A stretch of 64,000 bases of DNA, taken from Pygmaiobacter massiliensis. GTDB taxonomy: Bacteria; Bacillota; Clostridia; Oscillospirales; Ruminococcaceae. This document shows positions 33,664 to 43,291 of the stretch, piece after piece. The notes below the pieces were generated by a model. That model saw nothing but the letters and a program-made list of their open reading frames with translations. It ran no database searches and was not told the origin of the DNA. The translations under genes and the position numbers were made by a program. The stretch is from assembly GCF_900199435.1 (NCBI RefSeq), contig NZ_OAML01000003.1, positions 699,166 through 763,165 on the forward strand, given 5' to 3'. Each line of letters opens with the position of its first letter. Positions within the stretch are counted from its first letter, which is position 1.

Positions 33664-35361
33664 ATGAAAAAGAAAATGCTAAACAGCACCTTGATTGTGC
33701 TGTTTATTGGACTAGTCCTCTCTGCTGTTTTATCGGCGTTGGTATTTGAAACGCGCGAAAGCGAGCGCACCCGCACAGAGCTGCAACGCACAGTGGCATT
33801 GATGGCACGCGGCTACAATGCCGAAGATGCCAAGCAGCAGGAAGTGAAAGATCTCTCCCGCGCGGCAGGCGGAATGCGCGTTACGCTGATTGCAGAGGAC
33901 GGCACGGTTTTAGCAGACAGTACAGCCGATGCAGCCCAGATGAAGAACCATGCCGACCGGCAGGAGATTGTAGGCGCACGCAGCAGTACCTATGGCGTTG
34001 ACAGCCGCCGCAGCGATACTACGGGCACCAACATGATGTATGTGGCGACTCGCCTTTCGGATGGCAGCTTTTTGCGGGTGGCAGCCGGTTACAACGGTGT
34101 GGTTACAGGGCTGATTCGTATTATGCCGGCTATGCTGCTGGCGGCACTGGTCGCGCTGCTGGTAGGCGGTGCGCTTGCAGACCGCATGGCGCGCAGTATC
34201 TCTGCGCCGCTTACGGAACTTTCGGACAGTTTAAAATTGGTTGCCGCAGGCGAAACCACACTTTCGCCCGAGCACTATAAATATGAAGAGCTGCAGGATA
34301 TGGCGTCCGACATCAACCAGCTTTCCAGCGAAGTGGAGCGCGCCATCACCAAACTCAGCGAAGAGCGTGACCGCATCGGCTATCTGCTGGATAATATGAG
34401 CGAAGGCCTTATTTTGCTGAGCGAAAAAGAGGAAATACAGATGCTCAACGGTGCAGCGGCAGCACTGCTTGGCTGCCCGCGGGAAGTGCTGGGCAAAAAT
34501 ATCATCTACGCCACCCGCAACACAGAACTGCTGGATTGCGTAGATGAAGTGCAAAAACAAAGAGAAAATCGTTCCATTACAATTAAGATGTCAGGCGGGC
34601 ACGTGGTGGAAGCACGCATTTCTGTTGTGGGCGAGGGCATTATTCTGGTGCTGCAAGACGTTACCACCCAGACCAATGCCGTGCGTATGCGGCAAGAGTT
34701 TTTCTCAAGTGCCAGCCACGAGCTGAAAACCCCGATTACCTCTATTCGCGGCTTTGCTGAACTGCTTTGCAAAGACGGGCTGACCCAGGAACAGCAAAAA
34801 TCGTTTGCGGAGCGCATTTTAAAAGAAACCGGCACGATGCAAAGTCTGATTGGCGACATCATTATGATTAGTCGGCTGGAGGCGGGGGATATCCCGTTTG
34901 AGCGCGAAGTGCTGGATTTTGCCGAAATTGTAGAGGAGTGCATCCAAAACGCACAGCCGCTTGCGGATAGTTGCGAGGTACGGCTGTGCTGCGAAACTGA
35001 AAAAGCAGTGCTTTCCGCCTCCCGCCGCGAGCTGAACGAACTTGCGGGCAACCTGATTCAAAATGCAATTCGCTATAATATGCCCGGCGGCACCGTGCTT
35101 GCAAAGCTGACGGTAGAGCAGGGTCAGGCTGTTTATCGCGTCTGGAACTCGATGGGATATATCCCGCCGCAGTACCGGCAGCGCGTGTTTGAACGGTTCT
35201 TCCGCATTGATAAAGGCCGCAGCAAGGCGATGGGCGGCACCGGCCTCGGCCTTGCGATTGTCAAGCATGTTGCAAACGTCTACCACGCCACCATAGAGCT
35301 GGCTTCCAGCGAAGAAAACGGGACAACTTTCACCGTGCGTATTCCGCTAGGGCAGGTATGA
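33664..35361 (+). CDS. phoR: Sensor histidine kinase (PhoR-like)
   Basis: A 565-aa membrane kinase with a first membrane segment (about 8-28), an extracellular sensor domain (about 30-155), a second segment (about 158-182), HAMP (about 183-235) and PAS (about 245-340). HisKA follows with the phospho-accepting His in SSASHELKTPITSI (about 357), then HATPase_c with NLIQNAIRYN and GGTGLGLAIV. It phosphorylates the adjacent response regulator and is probably restrained by PhoU/Pst. ATG 33664 is supported by GAAAGGAAGG; an upstream in-frame start lies in the intergenic hairpin (GCGCTGC/GGCAGCGC). Confidence 0.93.
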   Translation: MKKKMLNSTLIVLFIGLVLSAVLSALVFETRESERTRTELQRTVALMARGYNAEDAKQQEVKDLSRAAGGMRVTLIAEDGTVLADSTADAAQMKNHADRQEIVGARSSTYGVDSRRSDTTGTNMMYVATRLSDGSFLRVAAGYNGVVTGLIRIMPAMLLAALVALLVGGALADRMARSISAPLTELSDSLKLVAAGETTLSPEHYKYEELQDMASDINQLSSEVERAITKLSEERDRIGYLLDNMSEGLILLSEKEEIQMLNGAAAALLGCPREVLGKNIIYATRNTELLDCVDEVQKQRENRSITIKMSGGHVVEARISVVGEGIILVLQDVTTQTNAVRMRQEFFSSASHELKTPITSIRGFAELLCKDGLTQEQQKSFAERILKETGTMQSLIGDIIMISRLEAGDIPFEREVLDFAEIVEECIQNAQPLADSCEVRLCCETEKAVLSASRRELNELAGNLIQNAIRYNMPGGTVLAKLTVEQGQAVYRVWNSMGYIPPQYRQRVFERFFRIDKGRSKAMGGTGLGLAIVKHVANVYHATIELASSEENGTTFTVRIPLGQV

Positions 35362-35523
35362 TTTCACTGGTTTTTCATTGCTATCCGGAGGATTTTGTGG
35401 TATTCTGAAAATAAATCAAACAGATTGGGCAGCAGCAGTTCGGACCTTTTCCGGCTGTATGTTTGGTAGGAATGCCGCAAGGCTTACCTCGCTATGCGGC
35501 CCCCGGAAAGGAATGGTCATCGA

Positions 35524-35961
35524 ATGATTTGTAAAAAATGTGGCAAAGAGCTGCCGGATGAAGTGAAGTTCTGTGGTGCCTGCGGCACTCCCGTCACTTC
35601 GCTGAGCGATTTCACCACCCCGGCACCGCAAGCTGCACCCGCAGCTGCGCCCGAAACGCCGGAAGTAGACGCCCAGCAGTCCGCCTACCGTGCGCCTGCA
35701 ATGCAAAACAGCTACGCGGCTTCTTCTTATGTGCCGCCGCGCACCGATGAAAACCAGCCCCTTACGGTTGGGCAGTTTTTGCTGATGGATCTGATTTGCG
35801 CTGTTCCGGTGCTGAACCTGATTATGCTGGTGATGTGGGGCTTCGGCTCTGAACCCAATGCCAACCGCAAAAACTGGGCGCGCAGCCGCCTGATTTGGGT
35901 TGCCATCGGCATGGGCTTTACAATTCTGATTCTGCTCTTGGCGCTGATTGGCAGCATGTAA
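35524..35961 (+). CDS. Zinc-ribbon membrane protein
   Basis: A 145-aa protein with an N-terminal zinc ribbon (CKKCGKELPDEVKFCGACG, two CxxC pairs, residues 3-21). A Pro/Ala/Gln-rich linker (about 30-75) follows, then two membrane segments (about 85-105 and 122-143) flanking NANRKNWARSRLIW. The double-TM part resembles small DUF-type domains found after zinc ribbons in Firmicutes. Function is unknown. ATG 35524 is chosen for SD GGAAAGGA. An imperfect GCCGCA/TGCGGC hairpin lies just upstream. Confidence 0.75.
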   Translation: MICKKCGKELPDEVKFCGACGTPVTSLSDFTTPAPQAAPAAAPETPEVDAQQSAYRAPAMQNSYAASSYVPPRTDENQPLTVGQFLLMDLICAVPVLNLIMLVMWGFGSEPNANRKNWARSRLIWVAIGMGFTILILLLALIGSM

Positions 35962-35992
35962 CCTGCACTGACGCAAACGCTTTACTTAACTA

Positions 35993-36046
35993 AAAAAGCC
36001 CTGCTTTTCTCCGAGTAATCGGTAAAAAGCAGGGCTTTTGTTTTTG
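35993..36046. terminator. Bidirectional terminator
   Basis: AAAAGCCCTGCTTTT pairs with AAAAAGCAGGGCTTTT. T runs lie on both strands, serving the convergent genes at 35524 and 36054. Confidence 0.9.
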
Positions 36047-36053
36047 GCTGAGC

Positions 36054-36386
36054 TTACGGTTTGCGTCGCCTTATCAGCAATAATATTCCGGTCACCAGTA
36101 AAAGCGCAAGAGAGATATAAAGAGCCATCTGTGCAAAATTAGTGCCGGTTGTTGCCAGAAAAACAGAGGTAGGGCCATCTGCCATGTCCACAACCGTACC
36201 GTTTGGCAGCTTACCGGCAAGCAAGCTGCGCAACGTGTACTGGACTGCTAATAGCAAAGTGCCGCACGGCAAAGCGCAAAGGCCGGCAGACGCAAATAAA
36301 TAAAGCAAAAGGCGACGTGACGGCGAAGAAAATGTTGAGCGATTAGACGAGGATTTCATCTCCTTTGAATAATACAGGAAGCGCAC
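36054..36386 (-). CDS. Small two-TM membrane protein of unknown function
   Basis: This protein is up to 110 aa, with two membrane segments (about residues 28-50 and 85-105) and the conserved-looking loop LPNGTVVDMADGPTSVFL followed by TGTNFAQMALYISLALLL. The C-terminus is basic (RRRKP), suggesting a cytoplasmic tail. It somewhat resembles short proteins annotated as sodium-pump decarboxylase beta-like fragments, but I cannot assign it. The start is uncertain: GTG at 36386 lacks a good SD, while ATG 36359 directly abuts AAAGGAG. It precedes no operon partner except the HAD gene upstream on the same strand (48 bp). Confidence 0.6.
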   Translation of the reverse strand: MRFLYYSKEMKSSSNRSTFSSPSRRLLLYLFASAGLCALPCGTLLLAVQYTLRSLLAGKLPNGTVVDMADGPTSVFLATTGTNFAQMALYISLALLLVTGILLLIRRRKP

Positions 36387-36433
36387 GTTTTAAGAGCTTC
36401 GCCATAACCAAGCGGCTCATTTGCATTGCGCCA

Positions 36434-37213
36434 TTACAGCTCGGCAATCATATCTTTAATACCGCCGAAGGTCCAGGTCGCCGCTTCATCGCTTGCGGCA
36501 TACAGCTCTGGGGTAGCTTCGCCAGTGTAGACGAGCGCGGTTTTTACGCCGCAGCGCCCCAGTGCAATGTCGGTGTAAAGGCGATCGCCCACCATGCAAA
36601 TGTCGGGCAGCGCAACCCCGAAACGGCTGGCTGCCGCTTCGGCAATAAAGCGGTTTGGCTTGCCGATGATTGCATCCGGTTCACGCCCGGTGCAAGCCTT
36701 TACCAGCGCGATAACGCCGCCGATATCTGGAATATAACCACCTTCTACCGGGCAGTTGAAATCCGGATGAGTGGCAATATAGGGCAGCCCTGCACGCACC
36801 GCGTTGCAAAGCCGGGTAAGTTTCTCATAAGTGAGGGTGGTGTCAAAGCCCAGCACCACGGCCTTCGGCTCGGCAGAATCCAGCAGGTATCCAGCATCGG
36901 CAAACTGTGCCTCTAAGCTAGGGGTGCCAATCAGCAGAAGCTCTTTAGAAAAATTCTCTTTTTCGAGAAAAGAAAGGGTAGCGTCACCACTGGTGAGCAT
37001 CTCTTTTTCAGTGACAAAGACGTTCATTGCGGCGAGCTTTTTCAAATAGTCTTGCTTGCCTTTAGAGGAGTTATTGGTCAAAAAGGCAAAGGGAACGTTT
37101 TTGCTGCGCAATGCGTCCAAAAAGTCCAGGGCACCGGGCAAAGGGGTGGCATCCAGATAAAAAGTGCCGTCCATATCCAAAAGAAAAAGCTGAACCGAAG
37201 AAAGCTGACCCAT
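36434..37213 (-). CDS. HAD-IIA family phosphatase (NagD-like)
   Basis: A 259-aa phosphatase. Motif I LLDMDGTFYLD supplies the nucleophile Asp, motif II is FLTNNSS, motif III lies in IIGKPNRF, and motif IV is MVGDRLYTDI. The cap inserted between motifs II and III is of C2 type, as in NagD and AraL. It dephosphorylates small phosphate esters; the substrate is not evident. AAAGGAG precedes the ATG by 8 nt. It is divergent from the glycosyltransferase gene. Confidence 0.9.
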   Translation of the reverse strand: MGQLSSVQLFLLDMDGTFYLDATPLPGALDFLDALRSKNVPFAFLTNNSSKGKQDYLKKLAAMNVFVTEKEMLTSGDATLSFLEKENFSKELLLIGTPSLEAQFADAGYLLDSAEPKAVVLGFDTTLTYEKLTRLCNAVRAGLPYIATHPDFNCPVEGGYIPDIGGVIALVKACTGREPDAIIGKPNRFIAEAAASRFGVALPDICMVGDRLYTDIALGRCGVKTALVYTGEATPELYAASDEAATWTFGGIKDMIAEL

Positions 37214-37307
37214 AATATTGTTGCTCCTTTAATAAAAACAGCGCAGTGTGCGCCTTGAAAAATACCAGAAACAATTTTATTATACGATGAATTTTAGCAC
37301 AGAGCAA

Positions 37308-37336
37308 TTGCCAAACCACAGAAAGCACGGTACAAT
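37308..37336 (+). promoter_or_regulatory. Sigma-A promoter of the glycosyltransferase gene
   Basis: TTGCCA (37308-37313), 17-bp spacer, TACAAT (37331-37336). Confidence 0.65.
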
Positions 37337-37434
37337 AGACCAGTGAAAAGAATCGAACGAAAGTGCAATGGTAAGAAAAGATATCGATCTTTGCAGTTTT
37401 GCGCTTTGTAACAAAGGAATAAGAGGGTGAAAAT

Positions 37435-38433
37435 TTGAAAGCGACAGTGGTGATACCCAATCTCAACGGTGCGGGCTGGCTGAAAGATTCTATCGAGAGT
37501 ATTTTTGCCCAAACCGAGCAGGATTTTGAACTGATCGTGATAGATAATGGCAGTACCGATGAAAGCCTGGAAATGGCGCGCGGCTATATTGGGCGAGAAA
37601 ATTACACGCTTATCGAAAACAAAAGTAACACCGGTTTTTCGGCGGCGGTCAATGCGGGTATCCGTGCCGCAAAAGGCGAGTTTGTAGCGCTGTTTAATAA
37701 TGATGCGTTTGCGCAGCCGGATTGGCTGGAGCAACTGCTGCACTGTGCAGAGCAGGACCCCAAAATTTTCTCGGTCGCCTCGCTAATGCTGCGCTATTAC
37801 GAGCCGGAGCTGGCGGACGATGCTGGTGATTATGTAAACCTGTTGGGCTGGGCCTGCAAAACCGGCGATGGACTGAAAGCGAGCCGCTACCAAAAAGAAA
37901 AGCGCTGCTTCACCGCCTGTGGTGGCGCGGCCCTTTACCGTAAATCTGTTTTAGATGAGATTGGTCTGTTTGACGAAAACTTTTTTGCATACCTTGAAGA
38001 TGTGGACATTGGCTGGCGCGGCCTTAGCCTGGGCTACAAAAATGTCTACTGCCCCAAAGCGGTCTGCCGCCATATTTGCGGCGCAACCACCGGTGGCGCA
38101 AAGGGCGCAAAATATAATGATTTTAAAGCAATCCAAAGCGGACGAAACAATCTGTTGCTGCCCTACAAAAACATGCCGCTGCTGATGCTGTTGCTCAACC
38201 TGCCGTTTTTGCTGGTGGGTTATGGCATTAAAGTGCTGTTTTTCTGTCTGCGTGGTTACGGCAAACCTTTTTTGCAGGGAGCCAAAGAGGCGTTTTCGGC
38301 TTTTGGCAAACTTGAAAAGCCCGAATTTCGGCTGAAAAACATCCCAAACTATTTTTACATTGAATGGCTGATGTTTTTGAACGTGTTCAAATATGTCGAT
38401 TATCGAGTCCGCCGTGCATTTGGCTGGACTTAA
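37435..38433 (+). CDS. Glycosyltransferase family 2 protein
   Basis: A 332-aa GT-A glycosyltransferase beginning VVIPNLNGAGWLKDSIESI, with NNDAF as the DxD-like metal site (about residue 85) and GGAALYRKSVLDEIGLFDE plus YLEDVDIGWR (about 165-200), typical of rhamnosyl-type GT2 enzymes. The C-terminus (about 245-290) has amphipathic or membrane-associated segments. It transfers a nucleotide-sugar to a surface glycan; donor and acceptor are unknown. The start codon is TTG, with GAGGG upstream. It stands alone rather than in a polysaccharide cluster. Confidence 0.9.
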   Translation: MKATVVIPNLNGAGWLKDSIESIFAQTEQDFELIVIDNGSTDESLEMARGYIGRENYTLIENKSNTGFSAAVNAGIRAAKGEFVALFNNDAFAQPDWLEQLLHCAEQDPKIFSVASLMLRYYEPELADDAGDYVNLLGWACKTGDGLKASRYQKEKRCFTACGGAALYRKSVLDEIGLFDENFFAYLEDVDIGWRGLSLGYKNVYCPKAVCRHICGATTGGAKGAKYNDFKAIQSGRNNLLLPYKNMPLLMLLLNLPFLLVGYGIKVLFFCLRGYGKPFLQGAKEAFSAFGKLEKPEFRLKNIPNYFYIEWLMFLNVFKYVDYRVRRAFGWT

Positions 38434-38460
38434 GCCAGAAGATGAGTCTTTAATACAATA

Positions 38461-38506
38461 AAAAGCGAGGGCACTCTCCTGGTTTGAAGAGTGCCTTCGC
38501 TTTTTT
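38461..38506 (+). terminator. Terminator after the glycosyltransferase gene
   Basis: AAAAGCGAGGGCACTCT pairs with AGAGTGCCTTCGCTTTT, then more T residues. Confidence 0.9.
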
Positions 38507-38574
38507 AGCAAGAGAAAAGGCGGATATTTGAAGGGGAGAGGGAACCCTCACGGCCCAAAACAGACACCCGGTAT

Positions 38575-38841
38575 TTATGGTATAAGTAAATCTGCCAGCA
38601 GGGTGCAGGCTTGGTCATAGTCTTTTTTGTGCACGTAGATAATATACTCATAGGCGCGCTCGGGGTTTTGCCCCGGGGTACCTGTGCGGGCGCGGGTATC
38701 CCTAAACGAAGAAGGAGCGTTGCGGTTTACCGTGCGCAGCGAATATGGAATATTCCGTGCCTCCAGACGGTCACGCAGGCGAGCTTGCTGCTGCATAGAA
38801 AAAGTACAAAGCAGTTCTCTGCGGTTGAAAATTGTCAGCAA
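38575..38841 (-). CDS. Conserved small protein, DUF2007-like fold possible
   Basis: This 88-aa protein has features I recall from small clostridial hypothetical proteins: LQxxLRDRLEARNIPYSLRTVNR, RARTGTPGQN, then YEYIIYVHKKDYDQACTLLADL. The beta-alpha pattern and ending helix resemble signal-transducing DUF2007 proteins, but this is uncertain. The start is TTG 38841, with AAAGGAGG 8 nt upstream. A TTTACG-17-TATACT promoter lies at 38901-38929. It has no functional neighbour. Confidence 0.75.
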   Translation of the reverse strand: MLTIFNRRELLCTFSMQQQARLRDRLEARNIPYSLRTVNRNAPSSFRDTRARTGTPGQNPERAYEYIIYVHKKDYDQACTLLADLLIP

Positions 38842-38900
38842 GGGGAATGCCTCCTTTCAGTTTGGGGAAGAATCGCGATAGGATTAGGGTCATTTTGCTC

Positions 38901-38929
38901 AGTATAACAAACTTAATGCATGCCGTAAA
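38901..38929 (-). promoter_or_regulatory. Sigma-A promoter of the small conserved gene
   Basis: On the minus strand, TTTACG (38924-38929) and TATACT (38901-38906) have a 17-bp spacer. Confidence 0.7.
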
Positions 38930-39004
38930 CCCAATTGAAAGAGCCGTTTGGCGGTTTAGGAGCCGAATGAAAAATGAAATAGTGCAGCGATTAGCTTTTT
39001 TACA

Positions 39005-39046
39005 GAAAAACGCTGCACCTCTCGCAAGGGATGCAGCGTAAAAAAA
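39005..39046 (-). terminator. Terminator after tmcAL
   Basis: On the minus strand, CGCTGCA pairs with TGCAGCG, followed by five T residues. Confidence 0.75.
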
Positions 39047-39067
39047 GACGAGCAGCCAAGTATCTGC

Positions 39068-40258
39068 TTAAACGCGCAAAAACTTGCGGCTGTAATCATT
39101 GCCTGAAGCGCGCGGCTGTGCCAGGCAAAGCCCGTACAAGGCATCGCCGCGTGCAGTAAGCGCTGCAATGCGCTCTGCTTCGGGCGAAAGCCGTCCGGCA
39201 TCTGCGAGCGAAAAGGCAATGGGCAGCGTAGCGGCGGTTTTTGCTTGCCGCAATAGCCCAATGCCTGCTTCGCTTGCGCCCAGCACCCGCAGAAAAGGCG
39301 GGGTAGCCGGCAGTGTATCATCAATGCCAAGGTAAGCTTCCAGTGCAAGCCGGCGCACCCGTGCGTGGGTGTAGCGCTTACTCTTCAGCTGGGTGTAAAG
39401 CTCTTCGGCCGTGGCGGCTTTATGGGCAGAGGAGGCAAGCAGATGAGCGAGCCCCTCGCCGCCAGCGGAAGGGCAATGCGCAAACTGTGCGGAATCAGCA
39501 GTGCGCAGCACGGTGAGCAATGAGCGGGAAAAAGCATCTTCGTTGTACACCGCCCCGGTGGCGAGGTCTGCACAATACAGCTCAAATGCGGTGGAGGGCA
39601 CATAGCTGCGCAGTGTAGCAAGGTCATCAGCGAACAGCGCCTTGCGCAGGGCCGAGGCACTGGCAAAACCGTTTGCCGCTGCGGGGGCATCATGCGCTGC
39701 ACCCTGGCGCGGCAGGCAGGCGAGCTCTGGCGACCAACCGAGCACAGCAGCGGCCCGCAGATAAGCAATGCCCAAAATGTTATTGGGGGTGGCAAGCAGC
39801 GCGGCGCTGCCGGGTAAAAAGCGTTCTGCCACAGTGGCGCGGGCAGCAGGGTAACTGCCGCCCAAAGCGAGTTCCGCTTTCAGTGCTTCATCAAAATCAG
39901 GACGTGCCAGCAGCGCGGCCAAATCGTACAGCCATTCAGGGTCCGCTTGCTCTGCACCAAAAGAGAGTGTATCTATGCAGCCCAGTGAATGCAGCAGGTA
40001 AATTCCGCCAAAAGCAAAATCTGGCGCACTTGCAGCTGCCCACGGAAGGGGAAGTTCTATCACCAAATCAGCGCCACAGCGCAGCGCTGCCTCGGCTCTT
40101 GTAAACTTGGAAAAGGCCGCAGGACGGCCCCTTTGGCTGAAATCTCCGCCCATTAAAATGGTGATAGTTTCAGCGCCCCGACGGCGTAATTCGTCGATTT
40201 GCCACAAATGCCCTTTGTGAAATGGGTTATATTCTGCAATGATTCCGGCGTTTTTCAA
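39068..40258 (-). CDS. tmcAL: tRNA(Met) cytidine acetate ligase
   Basis: A 396-aa protein of the YlbM/TmcAL family. The N-terminal nucleotidyltransferase motif IIAEYNPFHKGHLWQI carries HxGH. GGDFSQRGRPA and VIELPLPWA follow, and the later SASALRKAL segment is typical. The enzyme uses ATP and acetate to form N4-acetylcytidine at the wobble position (C34) of elongator tRNA-Met. Direct use of acetate is suggestive beside the divergently oriented ackA. The C-terminal part is more variable and alanine-rich. The nearest SD (AAAGGGGG) is rather distant from the ATG. Confidence 0.92.
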   Translation of the reverse strand: MKNAGIIAEYNPFHKGHLWQIDELRRRGAETITILMGGDFSQRGRPAAFSKFTRAEAALRCGADLVIELPLPWAAASAPDFAFGGIYLLHSLGCIDTLSFGAEQADPEWLYDLAALLARPDFDEALKAELALGGSYPAARATVAERFLPGSAALLATPNNILGIAYLRAAAVLGWSPELACLPRQGAAHDAPAAANGFASASALRKALFADDLATLRSYVPSTAFELYCADLATGAVYNEDAFSRSLLTVLRTADSAQFAHCPSAGGEGLAHLLASSAHKAATAEELYTQLKSKRYTHARVRRLALEAYLGIDDTLPATPPFLRVLGASEAGIGLLRQAKTAATLPIAFSLADAGRLSPEAERIAALTARGDALYGLCLAQPRASGNDYSRKFLRV

Positions 40259-40279
40259 GAAAAGACCGCCCCCTTTCTA

Positions 40280-40308
40280 TTGAAAATGTCTGGGTCCTAT
40301 TATATAAT
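40280..40308 (+). promoter_or_regulatory. Sigma-A promoter of ackA
   Basis: TTGAAA (40280-40285), 17-bp spacer, perfect TATAAT (40303-40308). The gene has strongly biased, C-rich codons consistent with high expression. Confidence 0.8.
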
Positions 40309-40396
40309 AAACATGATAATTTGAAAAGCGGGGCATGCTTTCCGCATTGTGAGAAGCCGTTCCGCATCGTAAAACGTACATTTGGAGGACTTATAA

Positions 40397-41635
<1,239 letters not shown>

Positions 41636-41653
41636 GCAATCGTTTTGCAAACG

Positions 41654-41688
41654 AATCCCCGACAGATTTTCTGCCGGGGATTTTTTTA
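41654..41688 (+). terminator. Terminator after ackA
   Basis: AATCCCCG pairs with CGGGGATT, followed by a run of T residues. Confidence 0.9.
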
Positions 41689-41692
41689 TCGT

Positions 41693-41733
41693 AAAAAGCT
41701 CTGTGCCATTTGACTTAGGTACAGAGCTTTCAT
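41693..41733 (-). terminator. Terminator after the cysteine-synthase-like gene
   Basis: On the minus strand, AAAGCTCTGT pairs with ACAGAGCTTT, with a five-T run. Confidence 0.8.
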
Positions 41734-41780
41734 TTTCAGTTGTTAGAGTATGGCAGAAAGGTGGAAGGCAAGTCTTTCTG

Positions 41781-42686
41781 TTAATATTTCATGCAGCCGC
41801 CTACTATCGCAATCACGCGTTTGCCAGCGTTTGCGGGGTCCATCGCAGTTTCAAGTGCTGCGCCGATCACTGCGCCGGAAGCAGGGCAGGCGGCAATGCC
41901 GTCACAGAGCAGTGCTTCGCCTGCAAATTTCTTACCGTCACCGGTGGTCACAGGTAAAATGCTGTCTACGATATAGGGATTATAGTTTTCCGGCACAAAA
42001 CCAAGACCGATGCCCTCCAGTGCATGGCGCATGGCGGGGCCACCCGAAAGCACGCGGCTTTCAGAAGGCTCTACACCGATGACCTGCACGCCATTTGTCC
42101 AGGCTTTTATGTATTCGCCGCAACCGGTGATGGTGCCGCCGCTGCCAACTCCAACCACCAGCCTGTCCAATCGGTTGCCGCAGGCTGCCAGCAGAGCCGG
42201 CCCGGTGACGCGGCGGTGATATTCCGGGTTGAGGTCGTTTTCGCAGTGGTTCACATAATATGCCTGTTGTGTTTTTACCACCATCGTAACCTTTTCTTCG
42301 CAGCCGCGGCGCCCGTCAAACGAATTAGCAAGCACCAGTTTAGCACCAAGTGCAGCCAGTTGTTTGCGTCGCGGCTCCGGGGCGGTGGCCGGCAGCACCA
42401 GGGTTACGGGGTGGCCGGTACGATAACCTGCCAGGGTAAGTGCAGCAGCGAAACTGCCGTGGCCAATCTCTACCACTGGCTGACCGGGTAGCAGTGCGCC
42501 TGCTTCTTCCGCAAGGCGAATCATACCTTCCGCCAGCCCATCTTTAAAGGTGCCGGTAGGGCCAAAATAATTAATGTAGCAAAGTAGCTCTGCATGGGGG
42601 TGGTAGCGTGTTTCTAAGCCATGGCAGCGTACCAGCACACCTGTGCTGACTGCTTGATTCAAATCATGATAAATTGTTTCGGGCAA
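41781..42686 (-). CDS. Fold-type II PLP enzyme, atypical cysteine-synthase homologue
   Basis: A 301-aa protein with the cysteine synthase/CBS fold. The PLP Lys is seen in GPTGTFKDGLAEG, and the phosphate-binding loop VGSGGTITG is intact. However, the substrate (asparagine) loop, SGNTG in O-acetylserine sulfhydrylases, reads IGHGSFAAAL. Binding of O-acetylserine in the usual way is therefore doubtful, and it may use another amino-acid substrate. The start is uncertain: TTG 42686 lies 8 nt after AGGAG, while GTG 42695 overlaps that SD. A TTGACA-17-TACCAT promoter and a palindrome lie upstream. Confidence 0.8.
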   Translation of the reverse strand: MPETIYHDLNQAVSTGVLVRCHGLETRYHPHAELLCYINYFGPTGTFKDGLAEGMIRLAEEAGALLPGQPVVEIGHGSFAAALTLAGYRTGHPVTLVLPATAPEPRRKQLAALGAKLVLANSFDGRRGCEEKVTMVVKTQQAYYVNHCENDLNPEYHRRVTGPALLAACGNRLDRLVVGVGSGGTITGCGEYIKAWTNGVQVIGVEPSESRVLSGGPAMRHALEGIGLGFVPENYNPYIVDSILPVTTGDGKKFAGEALLCDGIAACPASGAVIGAALETAMDPANAGKRVIAIVGGCMKY

Positions 42687-42718
42687 TTTCTTCACTCCTC
42701 AATGCAATCTTCTTAAAT

Positions 42719-42747
42719 ATGGTAAACTTTTCCTTATAGCTTGTCAA
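42719..42747 (-). promoter_or_regulatory. Sigma-A promoter of the PLP enzyme gene
   Basis: On the minus strand, TTGACA (42742-42747) and TACCAT (42719-42724) are 17 bp apart. Confidence 0.7.
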
Positions 42748-42755
42748 TGAAAAAA

Positions 42756-42770
42756 CGACCAAGCGGTCGG
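42756..42770. promoter_or_regulatory. Candidate operator palindrome
   Basis: CGACC-AAGC-GGTCG is a perfect inverted repeat with GC-rich arms. It lies directly upstream of the -35 of the minus-strand promoter and about 45 bp upstream of the plus-strand ylxM promoter. Its form resembles TetR-type operators; the regulator is unknown. Confidence 0.45.
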
Positions 42771-42814
42771 TTGTGAAAAATACAAAAAATAAGATAGGTG
42801 TTAGGTAAAACTAC

Positions 42815-42843
42815 TTGACGAAATCTGCTTTTTCAAGTATAAT
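42815..42843 (+). promoter_or_regulatory. Sigma-A promoter of the ylxM-ffh operon
   Basis: TTGACG (42815-42820), 17-bp spacer, perfect TATAAT (42838-42843). Confidence 0.85.
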
Positions 42844-42896
42844 AGCAGTTGTGTAAAGCAAAAAGCTTTACAGAATTTGCGAAGGAGGCCAGCCAA

Positions 42897-43277
42897 ATGG
42901 CGAAAAACCTGGAGATTTCCTTCCTTCTTGATTTTTACGGCGATGTGCTGACCGAAAAGCAACGCGACGTAATGGAACAGTATTATAATGACGATCTCTC
43001 GCTTGCAGAGGTGGCCGACAACTTTGGCATTACCCGCCAAGGCGTGCGAGATGCGGTTAAACGCGGCGAAGCCATCCTGCTCGACCTGGAAGAAAAGGTC
43101 GGCTTTGCAGGGCGTTACCGCGCCGTGCAAGAGGGCGTTTCCCGCATTGGCGAGCTTGCAAAAGAAATTGAGTTTTCTAACAGCGGCAGCTATAGCGGTG
43201 GCAGCTATGGCGGCGATGCACAAATCAGCCGCGCAACCGCAGAGATTCTTCAAATCATTCAGCATATCAGCGAATAG
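42897..43277 (+). CDS. ylxM: YlxM family signal-recognition-particle-associated HTH protein
   Basis: A 126-aa helix-turn-helix protein. LLDFYGDVLTEKQRDVMEQYYNDDLSLAEVADNFGITRQGVRDAVKR resembles sigma-factor region 4 and matches YlxM. It is encoded just before ffh, the conserved arrangement, and is thought to modulate SRP function. ATG 42897 follows GAAGGAGG. The C-terminal 30 residues contain a Gly/Ser-rich stretch (SGGSYGGD) before a final helix. Confidence 0.92.
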   Translation: MAKNLEISFLLDFYGDVLTEKQRDVMEQYYNDDLSLAEVADNFGITRQGVRDAVKRGEAILLDLEEKVGFAGRYRAVQEGVSRIGELAKEIEFSNSGSYSGGSYGGDAQISRATAEILQIIQHISE

Positions 43278-43291
43278 GAGGGCAAACGCCC

